Positions 26,567 to 35,266 of a stretch of 64,000 nucleotides of DNA are shown here, one piece after another (the first letter of the stretch is position 1; each line of letters opens with the position of its first letter). Under the pieces are notes generated by a model, which worked only from the letters and a program-made list of their open reading frames with translations, was not told the DNA's origin and made no database searches. This DNA comes from GCA-2401735 sp051252095 (lineage in GTDB: Bacteria > Pseudomonadota > Gammaproteobacteria > Burkholderiales > Methylophilaceae): positions 1 through 64,000 of the forward strand of contig JBPOFK010000011.1 in NCBI GenBank assembly GCA_051252095.1, in the 5' to 3' direction. The position numbers and the translations under genes were made by a program.

Positions 26567-27468
26567 GCGGCTGGCTTACACAGCAAAGTCAGGCATTAAG
26601 GCTAGTTCTTTCTCGCTTACAAAGTAACTTATTAAGCACTTTGTTTATTTCAGTTGCGATTGCAGTCAGCCTTGCCTTGCCTGTAATCCTTTATCTTGTT
26701 CTAGACAGCTTTAGTGGTCTAACTAGCACACTCAAAAATGAATCCAATATTAGTATCTTCCTGAAACCGGATATAGAGGCTACTGTACGAGACAGCATCC
26801 ATAACATCTTAGCTAGCAACGCAACCATTGAAAACTTCACGTTTATTCCAAAGGATAAAGCATTAGCGCAACTAGCCCAAACAACTGACAATCAAAACAT
26901 ATTAGCTGGGCTTGATGAAAACCCTCTTCCCGATGCTTTCTTTATTCAACTAGCCACACTTGATTCCAACACCATTTCCGCACTGACAAATCAACTGCGT
27001 AATATTGACGGCGTAGCTGAAGTGCAAGTTGATAATGCTTGGCTTAAACGTTTAAATTACTTGCTCATATTAGGCAAGAAAGCAATGTTTGCATTAACCG
27101 TACTACTGGGATTTGCTTTATTTGCGGTCATTGGCAACACCATTCGCATGCAAATATTAACGCAACAAGAAGAAATTGAAGTAAGCCAGTTAATTGGTGC
27201 AACGAAAAGCTTTGTGCGCCGACCATTTTTATATGCTGGCGCAGCTTATGGCATATTAGGAGGATTGTTTGCATTACTTATTTCCAGCGGCGTATTACTA
27301 CTACTAAACCAATCAATCAGTGCGCTTGCCAGTGAATATCAAACTAGCTTCAGCTTACATTTGCCCAACCTTCGTATCTGTTTGTTCACTTGTTTAGCCG
27401 CCATGATAATTGGCCTACTCTCCGCTTATATAGCGGTCTCAAAATCTCTTTTTAAATCGACTAATTAA
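26563..27468 (+). CDS. ftsX: Cell-division permease-like protein FtsX
   Basis: A 301-aa inner-membrane protein with four predicted helices: one near the N-terminus (about 26-50), then three in the C-terminal half (about 170-195, 220-247, 270-293). The large periplasmic loop (about 52-165) contains the FIPKDKALAQL and NPLPDAFFI segments typical of FtsX (PLPD motif). It forms the FtsEX complex that activates amidases via EnvC/NlpD-type partners. It overlaps ftsE by ATGA and is followed by the CIRCE-controlled rpoH. Confidence 0.97.
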   Translation: MSGWLTQQSQALRLVLSRLQSNLLSTLFISVAIAVSLALPVILYLVLDSFSGLTSTLKNESNISIFLKPDIEATVRDSIHNILASNATIENFTFIPKDKALAQLAQTTDNQNILAGLDENPLPDAFFIQLATLDSNTISALTNQLRNIDGVAEVQVDNAWLKRLNYLLILGKKAMFALTVLLGFALFAVIGNTIRMQILTQQEEIEVSQLIGATKSFVRRPFLYAGAAYGILGGLFALLISSGVLLLLNQSISALASEYQTSFSLHLPNLRICLFTCLAAMIIGLLSAYIAVSKSLFKSTN

Positions 27469-27493
27469 GCATTTTTTGCAACTTTCTTCAAAG

Positions 27494-27520
27494 CTAGCAC
27501 TCTTACATCAAGAGTGCTAA
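27494..27520. promoter_or_regulatory. CIRCE element (HrcA operator) upstream of rpoH
   Basis: CTAGCACTC (27494-27502), 9-nt spacer, GAGTGCTAA (27512-27520). This matches the CIRCE consensus TTAGCACTC-N9-GAGTGCTAA with one mismatch and the exact spacer length. It lies 32 bp before the rpoH translation start proposed here and directly after ftsX. HrcA binding here would repress the heat-shock sigma factor gene. Confidence 0.9.
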
Positions 27521-27552
27521 AATAGTGTTGTAATTTTAAAAGGAGAAGGACT

Positions 27553-28407
27553 ATAACCGCTTTAACATTACCGTTAATTTCGTCTGTTGATAGCTATGAC
27601 CATTACATGCGTACTATCAAGACATTTCCTATGCTTACCGCAGAGGAAGAGTACGATTATGCGACGCGCCTAAAAAATCATAACGATTTAGAGGCCGCGC
27701 AACAATTAATTGTTTCGCATTTACGACTCGTTGCAAAAATTGCGCGAGGATATCTTGGGTATGGCTTACCACAACTAGATTTAATTCAAGAAGGCAACAT
27801 CGGCCTGATGAAAGCTGTTAAACGGTTTGACCCAGATCGTGGTGTGCGTTTAGTCTCTTTTGCGATCCATTGGATTAAAGCAGAGATACATGAATACGTT
27901 ATCCGCAATTGGCGCCTTGTAAAAACAGCGACAACAAAAGCGCAACGTAAATTATTCTTCAACTTGCGTAGTATGAAGAAAAATGGAAGCACATTGAATC
28001 CCGATGAAGTCAATGATATTGCACAAGAGTTAAATGTTAAGCCAGAAGATGTGACAGAAATGGAGTACCGTCTAAATGGTCAAGAAATGTCTATTGATAT
28101 TCAGCATGATGCTGATGGAGAAGAATCATATAATCCAATTGCTCATTTAGAGGCAGACACACTTGAGCCTTCAGAGTATTTAGAGACAGAGCAAAACGAA
28201 CAATTGCAATCAACTGCGTTGATGAATGCTTTAGAAAACCTAGATGATAGAAGTAGACGCATCATCGAAGCACGCTGGTTAAATGAGAAAAACAATAGTA
28301 CTTTGCATGACTTGGCTAGTGAGTTTGGTGTTTCTGCTGAACGGATTCGTCAAATTGAACAAAAAGCCATGCAGAATGTTAAGAAGTTAATGTTAACCAC
28401 TGACTAA
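27553..28407 (+). CDS. rpoH: RNA polymerase heat-shock sigma factor RpoH (apparent AUA start)
   Basis: The sigma-32 family protein directs transcription of heat-shock genes. Visible are region 2 (DLIQEGNIGLMKAVKRFDPDRGVRLVSFAIHWIKAEI, split by conserved positions), the RpoH box QRKLFFNLR, and a region 4.2 helix-turn-helix near the C-terminus (SAERIRQIEQKAMQ). The first canonical ATG is at 27607 (266 aa), but conserved N-terminal sequence (LTLPLISSVDSY before the M-R-T-I-K) continues in frame upstream to an ATA at 27553. That ATA has an excellent SD (AGGAGAAGGA, 27541-27550). Starting there gives 284 aa, the length of E. coli RpoH. There is no ATG, GTG or TTG in frame between the stop at 27523 and 27607. 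Confidence 0.9.
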   Translation: MTALTLPLISSVDSYDHYMRTIKTFPMLTAEEEYDYATRLKNHNDLEAAQQLIVSHLRLVAKIARGYLGYGLPQLDLIQEGNIGLMKAVKRFDPDRGVRLVSFAIHWIKAEIHEYVIRNWRLVKTATTKAQRKLFFNLRSMKKNGSTLNPDEVNDIAQELNVKPEDVTEMEYRLNGQEMSIDIQHDADGEESYNPIAHLEADTLEPSEYLETEQNEQLQSTALMNALENLDDRSRRIIEARWLNEKNNSTLHDLASEFGVSAERIRQIEQKAMQNVKKLMLTTD

Positions 28408-28426
28408 CATTTTGCTGATTAGCAAT

Positions 28427-28457
28427 AAAAAATAGCCGCTAAATGCGGCTATTTTTT
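28427..28457. terminator. Bidirectional terminator between rpoH and dynamin-like gene
   Basis: The stem AAAAAATAGCCGC (28427-28439) pairs with GCGGCTATTTTTT (28445-28457) over a 5-nt loop. The A/T tails give a U-run on both strands, serving two convergent genes. Confidence 0.85.
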
Positions 28458-28474
28458 TTGTCTTTGTGATTAGT

Positions 28475-30433
28475 CTAAGCAGCTTCGGTTTCAGCTGCAC
28501 CCTCAAACTCCAACGCATTGCTCATGTGTTGTTTTAATATCTGCAAGTCATCCATTTGCGCACGAATACTTTTCTCAATATTTTCAAGCTCTAGAATACG
28601 GTCTTCCAACGTATCAGTTGCTTTATAGATGCGCTTGATACTCTCCAAACGACGACGCAACTGTAACTGATGCTCACGTACTTGCGACTCCATTGGCGAT
28701 ATGACGGCTTTAAGCCAATTTTCAACATCGCGATTTGCCACTTCGTACACGTGTACCACACGGCTGGCTAATGTTTCAAAGAATTTCGTGGTAAGCGTCA
28801 TTTTTTCATTGGCTATCATGTTAAAAGCAGTATTAAACTGTTCTTTATACGCGCGCTCAAGCTTAGCTAACTCTTTTTGATAACGTAACGTTGAAAATGC
28901 GGGCGGCTCTGTCTTGCGTAAGCCGTGTTCTTTGGAGAACTTGTCATACATGACATCCATCATTTTCTTGATTTCATCAATTTGCTCATCAGAAGAAACC
29001 AAGCGCCCTTTTAATTCTTCAAAAAAGCCATCCATGGCATCACGCATGGTTTTTGTAAACTTAGCATTGACCATTGTCTCACGCGTGTTATGAACCTTTA
29101 GTTTCAATGCTTCCATACCAAGCAGTGTGAATAATTTATTTGTTTGTTGTGAAAACACGCTTCGCAGTGCCTGGAAACGCTGCAAGCCTTTTTCAAAGTT
29201 TTCCTTATCTTGCTTAACTTTGTTCATCATGTGTTCGACAACATCTTCGTTTTTACCACGTAGTCCACGAAGCTCTTCAAGTTGATCAATCACACCCGAC
29301 ACACGAGATTCTAGAATCATATTGGAATTACCAATCAAATCTTCAATCTCATTTTTGGTGTTGTCATGAACGATTTCTTTTTTGGAAGGAATGAGTTCTT
29401 CTGACAGCGCCTTCTCAAGTTCAAGCAATCGACTTTGTTCAACCAGCGCTTGGTTATTATTGATTTTACCCAATAAACCTTTTTGTGCAGAAGTTGGAAA
29501 AATATGCCCTTCATCCAAGCTTAGTAATTCTGCTGTTGTCCTTACCTGCTTCGCAATTTCTTTTTCTACTTCAACTTCAGTTTTTAGCTCATCCCATAAA
29601 CCATCAATTTTGTTTAATACAGCCATACGGCCCTTTTGTTTCCAGCGCGTACCGCTAATGTATTGGCGCCAGACATCAATCTCAGACTTTGTAACACCAG
29701 TATCTGCAGCCAATATAAACAAGACAGCATGTGCATTAGGCAGCATATTTAAGGTAAGCTCTGGCTCAGTACCAATCGCATTTAAACCTGGCGTATCAAG
29801 TATCACTAAGCCCTGCTCAAGCAATGGATGTGGAAAGTTAATAACAGCATAACGCCAACATGGAATATCAATCGAACCATCTTTATTAAGGCTCATTGCA
29901 TCATCACTACTATTTGGGTCAAATAATCCAAACTTTTCAGCCTCTTCAACAGTGACGCGCTTTGTTTGGCTCACTTGTTCAAATGCTTTGGCCATACTTT
30001 GGTTTGACTCAACATCAAATTCAACGACCGTCCACTCTTCCGGATAACGTTTATATTCTGTTGTAGTAGCATCTAAGGCACGTGTGTCAATTGGCAGCAG
30101 TTGTAAGCAACTAGGTTTTGTTGGGTCATACAGCAATTCTGTAGGGCACATCGTTGTACGTCCAGCACTGGATGGAAGTAAACGTTGGCCGTATCCTGCA
30201 AAGAAAATGGCATTAATCAGCTCTGATTTACCGCGTGAAAACTCAGCGACAAAAGCCACATTTAATTTATCTTCACGCAAGCGTTCAAGCAAATTAGTGA
30301 TGCGCTGATCTATTTGCGCATCATTAAGCTCTTGCTCATTCAACCAGCTTCGATAGTCACATATACTATCAACGAGCGCTTTTCTCCACTCTGAATAACC
30401 AGCAAGTTGAATCGCTAAATCAGTATCTGCCAT
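28475..30433 (-). CDS. Bacterial dynamin-like GTPase
   Basis: A 652-aa large GTPase. G1 is the P-loop AEFSRGKSE (63-71, with Ala for the first Gly). The threonine switch lies in SSAGRTTMCPTEL (about 88-100). G3 is VILDTPGLNA (about 209-218) and G4 is LNKIDGL (about 267-273). The remaining C-terminal part is almost wholly helical and coiled coil (about 345-640), as in dynamin-family stalks, with no clear transmembrane paddle. The family reshapes or protects membranes and is often linked to membrane stress. It faces rpoH convergently and is transcribed alone. The exact role is unknown. Confidence 0.85.
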   Translation of the reverse strand: MADTDLAIQLAGYSEWRKALVDSICDYRSWLNEQELNDAQIDQRITNLLERLREDKLNVAFVAEFSRGKSELINAIFFAGYGQRLLPSSAGRTTMCPTELLYDPTKPSCLQLLPIDTRALDATTTEYKRYPEEWTVVEFDVESNQSMAKAFEQVSQTKRVTVEEAEKFGLFDPNSSDDAMSLNKDGSIDIPCWRYAVINFPHPLLEQGLVILDTPGLNAIGTEPELTLNMLPNAHAVLFILAADTGVTKSEIDVWRQYISGTRWKQKGRMAVLNKIDGLWDELKTEVEVEKEIAKQVRTTAELLSLDEGHIFPTSAQKGLLGKINNNQALVEQSRLLELEKALSEELIPSKKEIVHDNTKNEIEDLIGNSNMILESRVSGVIDQLEELRGLRGKNEDVVEHMMNKVKQDKENFEKGLQRFQALRSVFSQQTNKLFTLLGMEALKLKVHNTRETMVNAKFTKTMRDAMDGFFEELKGRLVSSDEQIDEIKKMMDVMYDKFSKEHGLRKTEPPAFSTLRYQKELAKLERAYKEQFNTAFNMIANEKMTLTTKFFETLASRVVHVYEVANRDVENWLKAVISPMESQVREHQLQLRRRLESIKRIYKATDTLEDRILELENIEKSIRAQMDDLQILKQHMSNALEFEGAAETEAA

Positions 30434-30670
30434 TATTGTTTCCTTAAAATAGGCTCTTTTTTACTGACATTACTCTATCATGAAGAACAGAAAATTCAAC
30501 TAAATCAGATACATTTATCATAAAAATAATCTAAATTCTGATAAAAGGTGACTTTTGTACGACAAACGGTCTACATCAGTAATAATTTGCAAAAAAAGCC
30601 ACCTGTCACTTATTGAGATGCAATGTTCTGCTATTATTTCAGCTTTGACAAAACTTTACGGTAGATTGAT

Positions 30671-31051
30671 ATGAGCGGTCTAGAAGCCAATACACCAAGG
30701 CCAATCGATATTAAATTACATCAAGCATCCAAACTGCTTGAAATAAAATTTAATAACAACACTGAGTGTATGCTCTCTTGCGAGTTTTTACGCGTCTATT
30801 CTCCCTCTGCGGAAGTGAAAGGCCACGGTGTAGGCCAAGAAGTGTTACAAGTAGGCAAAGAAGATGTCAATATTACTGGCATTGAACCCATTGGCAACTA
30901 TGCTATCAAATTGCAATTTACCGACGGTCATGACACTGGGCTTTATTCTTGGGACTATTTGTACCATTTAGCAGAGAATTATGAAGCACTTTGGCTAGAG
31001 TATATTGGCAAACTAGATGCAGCTGGGCATAAAAGAAAGCCGCTATCTTAA
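30671..31051 (+). CDS. DUF971 (gamma-butyrobetaine hydroxylase-like N-terminal) protein
   Basis: A 126-aa protein of the DUF971/GBBH-like N-terminal family: IDIKLHQASKLLEIKFNNN...LSCEFLRVYSPSAEV near the start and GNYAIKLQFTDGHDTGLYSWDYLYHL in the middle (about 77-102). Members bind iron or sit as a small domain beside iron-sulfur carriers; the free-standing form has no settled function. In betaproteobacteria it is typically directly upstream of ubiE, as here (10 bp to the true ubiE start), so the two share a transcript. Confidence 0.9.
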   Translation: MSGLEANTPRPIDIKLHQASKLLEIKFNNNTECMLSCEFLRVYSPSAEVKGHGVGQEVLQVGKEDVNITGIEPIGNYAIKLQFTDGHDTGLYSWDYLYHLAENYEALWLEYIGKLDAAGHKRKPLS

Positions 31052-31061
31052 AAGGAAAAAC

Positions 31062-31799
31062 ATGAGCGATAAAGAAACACACTTTGGCTTTCAATCTGTT
31101 AAAGAAAATGAAAAGCAAAAAAAAGTAGGTGACGTATTTCACTCGGTAGCAAAGAAGTACGACATCATGAACGATGTGATGTCAGTTGGGATGCACCGGC
31201 TTTGGAAAAGATTTACTGTCAATATCAGCGGCGTTAAAGCTGGAGACAGTGTATTGGATATTGCAGGTGGAAGTGGCGATTTGTCGAAGTTGTTCAGTAA
31301 AAAAGTAGGCCAACAAGGCAAAGCCGTTCTTACTGATATTAATGCTTCCATGTTATCAGTTGGTCGAGATAATATGATTGACGCTGGGCTCGATGTTCAA
31401 GTGACGCAATGTAATGCCGAATACTTGCCGTTTGCTGATAATACTTTTGACTGCGTTATCGTGGCTTTTGGCTTGAGAAATATGACACGTAAAGAGGTTG
31501 CATTAAAAGAAATGCAGCGCGTACTCAAAGTGGGCGGGCGTCTGTTGGTATTAGAATTTTCTAAGGTATGGGAGCCGCTTGATAAAGTTTACGATGCTTA
31601 TTCATTTAAGTTCTTGCCTTTTATGGGCAAGGTTATTGCCAATGATGCCGATAGTTATGCGTATCTAGCGGAGTCTATCCGCATGCACCCAAACCAAGAA
31701 ACATTAAAGCAAATGTTGTCAGATGCGGGTCTCAGTAAAGTGGATTACTACAACCTTAGCGCAGGGATTGTCGCCTTGCATAAGGGCTATAAACTATAA
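31062..31799 (+). CDS. ubiE: Ubiquinone/menaquinone biosynthesis C-methyltransferase UbiE
   Basis: A 245-aa SAM-dependent C-methyltransferase of the ubiquinone pathway, acting in the Ubi metabolon. UbiE signatures are visible: YDIMNDVMSVGMHRLWKRF (about 33-51), motif I VLDIAGGSGDLS, DCVIVAFGLRNMTRKEVALKEM and the C-terminal NLSAGIVALHKGYKL. I start it at ATG 31062 because AAAGGAAAAAC precedes it and MSDKETHFGFQSV is the family N-terminus; the upstream in-frame ATG at 31017 lies inside the DUF971 gene. It is first of ubiE-ubiJ-ubiB. Confidence 0.97.
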   Translation: MSDKETHFGFQSVKENEKQKKVGDVFHSVAKKYDIMNDVMSVGMHRLWKRFTVNISGVKAGDSVLDIAGGSGDLSKLFSKKVGQQGKAVLTDINASMLSVGRDNMIDAGLDVQVTQCNAEYLPFADNTFDCVIVAFGLRNMTRKEVALKEMQRVLKVGGRLLVLEFSKVWEPLDKVYDAYSFKFLPFMGKVIANDADSYAYLAESIRMHPNQETLKQMLSDAGLSKVDYYNLSAGIVALHKGYKL

Positions 31800-31811
31800 A
31801 GTCATTATTTT

Positions 31812-32405
31812 ATGCTGAAGCCAATTGCCTCTGAATTTTTACAACATATTACACACCAAAATAACTGGTCACGTAAACATCTTGCACCCTACGCAGGAAA
31901 AGTGGTGCAGTTTAATATAGTTCCTATCAAAGCCAAGCTCATGATTTTGGAAGACGGCAGCTTAGGGTTGCCTCCAGACAATGCTGCTGCAGATGCAACC
32001 ATTCACATCCCTCCAAGCTTAGCAATCAGGCTTATAGCAAAAGATGAAGCAGCAAAAATGCTCATTAAAATTGATGGAGATAGCCATCTAGCTACGCAAT
32101 TAGGCAAAGTTTTGCAATACATTCGCTGGGATGTAGAAGATGACCTTAGCAAGGCGGTTGGCGACATTCCTGCAAATAAAGTTGTTGCCATCGCCAAAGA
32201 ATCAGCACAATCAGTGAAAAAGCAAACGATTAACCTAACAGAAATGCTGAAAGAGTTTTGGCAGGAAGAAAAACCTATTTTAGCCAAGCAATGGCAGGTC
32301 AATCAATTTAACAGCAGTGTGGATAGCTTGCGCAGTGATGTAAATAGATTAGAAAAACGATTGACTAAGCTTAAAGAACGCATACAAGAAAGCAATACTA
32401 ATTAA
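31812..32405 (+). CDS. ubiJ: Ubiquinone biosynthesis accessory factor UbiJ (SCP2 domain)
   Basis: A 197-aa protein with an SCP2/sterol-carrier-like lipid-binding domain (about residues 15-115) and a C-terminal coiled coil (about 160-195, SVDSLRSDVNRLEKRLTKLKERIQE). UbiJ binds polyprenyl-quinone intermediates in the cytosolic Ubi complex with UbiK. Position between ubiE and ubiB is the standard order and is the main reason for the name; SCP2 domains alone diverge strongly. The gap to ubiE is 12 bp and to ubiB 2 bp. Confidence 0.9.
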   Translation: MLKPIASEFLQHITHQNNWSRKHLAPYAGKVVQFNIVPIKAKLMILEDGSLGLPPDNAAADATIHIPPSLAIRLIAKDEAAKMLIKIDGDSHLATQLGKVLQYIRWDVEDDLSKAVGDIPANKVVAIAKESAQSVKKQTINLTEMLKEFWQEEKPILAKQWQVNQFNSSVDSLRSDVNRLEKRLTKLKERIQESNTN

Positions 32406-32407
32406 CC

Positions 32408-33952
32408 ATGCACTATCTACGTTTGATTTATATTATATGGGTTGCCTTATGGTTTCGGTTAGACGACTTTATTACGCATGACTCAGGCCTACACCCACTT
32501 CAACTTTTAATAAAAGTTTGCCTATTTTGGCGGGTTAAAAAAGATGCACGAGGGATTCGATTACGATTAGCATTAGAAAAATTAGGCCCTCTGTTTGTCA
32601 AATTTGGTCAAGTACTCTCTACGCGCAGAGACTTGTTACCTGAAGACGTTGCAAACGAACTTGCTAAATTGCAAGATCAAGTGCCACCTATTGATTATTC
32701 AGCAATTGAAAAAACAATTACAGCGGCATTTGGTGAGCCACTTGAAAACGTTTATGCACAATTTGATACACACTGCGTCGCTAGTGCCTCTGTTGCACAA
32801 GTCCATTTTGCGCGCTTAAACAGTGGCGAGGATGTCGCGGTAAAAGTACTGCGACCCAATATTGAAAAAGTCATCGAACAAGACTTATCAATATTAAAAT
32901 CGCTTGCATGGTTAGTCAAAACCATCTCTAGCGAAGGCAAACGTTTAAAACCGACAGAAATCGTTGAAGAATTTGCCCGACACACTAAACATGAACTCGA
33001 TTTGACACTTGAAGCAGCCAACTGCAGTCAACTTGCACGTAATTTTGGCGATCAACGCTTACTCATTCCTGCGGTACATTGGGACTATTGCCGCAAATCC
33101 GTGATGACGATGCAACGTATGCATGGTACGCCAATCAGAAATACTGCAGCATTAATAGCAAAAGGTATTGATCTTTCCCAGCTAGCACATGACGGTGTTG
33201 AATTGTTTTTTACACAAGTGTTTCGCGATGGCTTTTTTCACGCAGACATGCACCCAGGCAATATTCAGGTTGCTGATGATGGACGCTATATCGCTTTAGA
33301 CTTTGGCATCATGGGCAACCTAAATGATGCAGATAAATATTATCTTGCACGTAACTTTTTAGCTTTTTTTAATAGGGACTACCGTGATGTAGCGCAAGCA
33401 CATATTGACTCTGGCTGGGTGCCTAAAGAGACTAACCGAGAAGAGCTAGAAATTGCCATTCGCGCCATCTGTGAACCTATCTTTAATAAACCACTTAAAG
33501 ACATTTCATTTGGACGAACACTACTCAGCTTATTCCAGATGTCCAGACGATTTGGCGTTGTAATACAACCACAACTTGTGATGCTGCAAAAAACACTCTT
33601 GAATATTGAGGGCTTGGGCCGTGATTTAGACCCTAATATCGACCTATGGCAAACCGCTCGTCCATTCTTGAAACGATGGATGAGTGAGCAGCTAGGTTGG
33701 CGAAAAATAGCAAAATCAGTCAAAAAGGAATTGCCATTTATCCTCAAAACGGCGCCAGAAGTGCCGCGGTTAATCCATCGCTTTCTACATCAACAGACAA
33801 ATGAAGATGCAAGCTCACCCTTAAGAGCTGACATGAATAAACTCATTCACGTGCAACAACAGCAAGTTACTTGGTATAAAACACTCACCTTTGCGCTGCT
33901 TGCTGTAGCGGTTCTACAAGTTGCTTTTATTGTGATTATTCTGCTGGATTAG
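32408..33952 (+). CDS. ubiB: Ubiquinone biosynthesis kinase-like ATPase UbiB
   Basis: A 514-aa member of the ABC1/ADCK/UbiB family. The N-terminal KxGQ motif is LGPLFVKFGQVLSTRRDLLP (about 58-77). The Ala-rich loop is ASASVAQVHFA (about 127-137), which replaces a normal Gly-rich kinase loop, and VAVKVLRP carries the Lys. The catalytic-type segments are GFFHADMHPGNI (about 278-289) and IALDFGIMG. A C-terminal transmembrane segment (about 490-512) anchors it. It uses ATP to promote access of lipid precursors to the Ubi complex rather than acting as a protein kinase. Confidence 0.97.
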   Translation: MHYLRLIYIIWVALWFRLDDFITHDSGLHPLQLLIKVCLFWRVKKDARGIRLRLALEKLGPLFVKFGQVLSTRRDLLPEDVANELAKLQDQVPPIDYSAIEKTITAAFGEPLENVYAQFDTHCVASASVAQVHFARLNSGEDVAVKVLRPNIEKVIEQDLSILKSLAWLVKTISSEGKRLKPTEIVEEFARHTKHELDLTLEAANCSQLARNFGDQRLLIPAVHWDYCRKSVMTMQRMHGTPIRNTAALIAKGIDLSQLAHDGVELFFTQVFRDGFFHADMHPGNIQVADDGRYIALDFGIMGNLNDADKYYLARNFLAFFNRDYRDVAQAHIDSGWVPKETNREELEIAIRAICEPIFNKPLKDISFGRTLLSLFQMSRRFGVVIQPQLVMLQKTLLNIEGLGRDLDPNIDLWQTARPFLKRWMSEQLGWRKIAKSVKKELPFILKTAPEVPRLIHRFLHQQTNEDASSPLRADMNKLIHVQQQQVTWYKTLTFALLAVAVLQVAFIVIILLD

Positions 33953-34065
33953 TGTTTAATTAATACGACTCAACATAAACTGCCAACCCCATCACTAGTA
34001 TACAGTTGTCTACAATCGCATCTCTGTGATACATTACGCTGTAAATAATAAATCTGAACAATGCA

Positions 34066-35250
34066 GTGGTCGATAAAAAACAACATATACTGATAGAAAA
34101 AATCAGGCTGCTTTATTTAAACAGTTTAGTGCCTGCTGTTCTGAGTGGCTTTGCTGCGCTTTTTTTAGTAGCTGCTTTATGGAACAGTGCAAAGCATCAG
34201 TCATTATTAATTTGGCTCAGTATTACTATTTTTCTCGCAGTCATTCGTGTCTCTCTCATCCTCAGCTTCAAAAAACGGCAACCATCTGGTAAAGCTATCT
34301 TAGCGTGGGAAAGACCATTCACAATCTCTCTATTTGCAGTTTTTCTAACATGGAGTATTGGCGTACTGATTGTCACACCCAAAGATAACCTAGCCTCAAT
34401 TTTTATTGTTAGTGTCTTTTCTATTGGCTTGGCAGCCGCCGCCATCTCTTGGTATGCGCATATCCGCTATGTACAACTGGGGACAATATGCATGGCACTA
34501 ATCCCAATTATGACAGTATTGCTCACGCATGGAGAACCTGAAACCCTATGGGTTGGAATGGCTGCCTGCTTTATGTTTATGTCATGCATTTCAACTAGCC
34601 ATCTCTTCCAAAAAACGCTAAACGGCAACCTAGAGCTAGCATATGATTTAGAAAAATCAATTATAAATGCTGAGATTCTCGCACGGACAGATGTACTAAC
34701 AGGCCTTAATAATCGACGGGCTTTTTTTGATAAAGCGCCTTTTTTATTAAAGACATGCCATGAAAAAGAGCTACCTGTCAGCATTGTTATGTTTGATATT
34801 GATTATTTTAAGAAAATTAACGATGAATTTGGCCATGCAGGCGGTGATATTGCACTACAACATGTCGCTGAGTTATTAAAGCACGAGCTGAGAAAATCAG
34901 ATATTAGTTGTCGATTTGGAGGTGAAGAGTTTGCCATTCTATTACCCAATACAAATTTAGATGAGGCATTCATCGTCGCAGAAAAAATAAAAGGTTTGAT
35001 TGCCGCCACTCCTGTCATTATTCCAAGAAAAAAAAGTATCCCTATTACTGCCAGCTTTGGCGTTTCTGATGTCGGCGAAACAATTGATGAGATTCTAAAT
35101 AATGCGGACCAAGCCATGTATAACGCTAAAAACAACGGTAGAAATCTAGTATTCTTCTACCAACCATCTCAAACAACAGAGCATATTAAAAAAACAAGAA
35201 AATTCAAATCTGATAAGAGCGCAACTATTAGAGAGTCCCTCTTACATTAG
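34066..35250 (+). CDS. Membrane-bound diguanylate cyclase (GGDEF)
   Basis: A 394-aa protein with five to six hydrophobic segments in the first 190 residues and a GGDEF domain (about 205-365). The active-site motif is CRFGGEEFAIL (GGEEF, about residues 282-290), which is functional in known cyclases, and FDIDYFKKINDEFGHAGGD holds the metal-binding Asp. It makes cyclic di-GMP from two GTP. No clear RxxD inhibitory site precedes GGEEF (HELRKSDISC is seen). The start is GTG 34066; no better start was found. It is monocistronic. Confidence 0.9.
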   Translation: MVDKKQHILIEKIRLLYLNSLVPAVLSGFAALFLVAALWNSAKHQSLLIWLSITIFLAVIRVSLILSFKKRQPSGKAILAWERPFTISLFAVFLTWSIGVLIVTPKDNLASIFIVSVFSIGLAAAAISWYAHIRYVQLGTICMALIPIMTVLLTHGEPETLWVGMAACFMFMSCISTSHLFQKTLNGNLELAYDLEKSIINAEILARTDVLTGLNNRRAFFDKAPFLLKTCHEKELPVSIVMFDIDYFKKINDEFGHAGGDIALQHVAELLKHELRKSDISCRFGGEEFAILLPNTNLDEAFIVAEKIKGLIAATPVIIPRKKSIPITASFGVSDVGETIDEILNNADQAMYNAKNNGRNLVFFYQPSQTTEHIKKTRKFKSDKSATIRESLLH

Positions 35251-35266
35251 GCACCTAAAACTTCTG

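Noticed and set aside
31017..31061. Longer ubiE starting inside the DUF971 gene
   Set aside because: The added residues are not UbiE-like and ATG 31062 has a proper SD and the family N-terminus.
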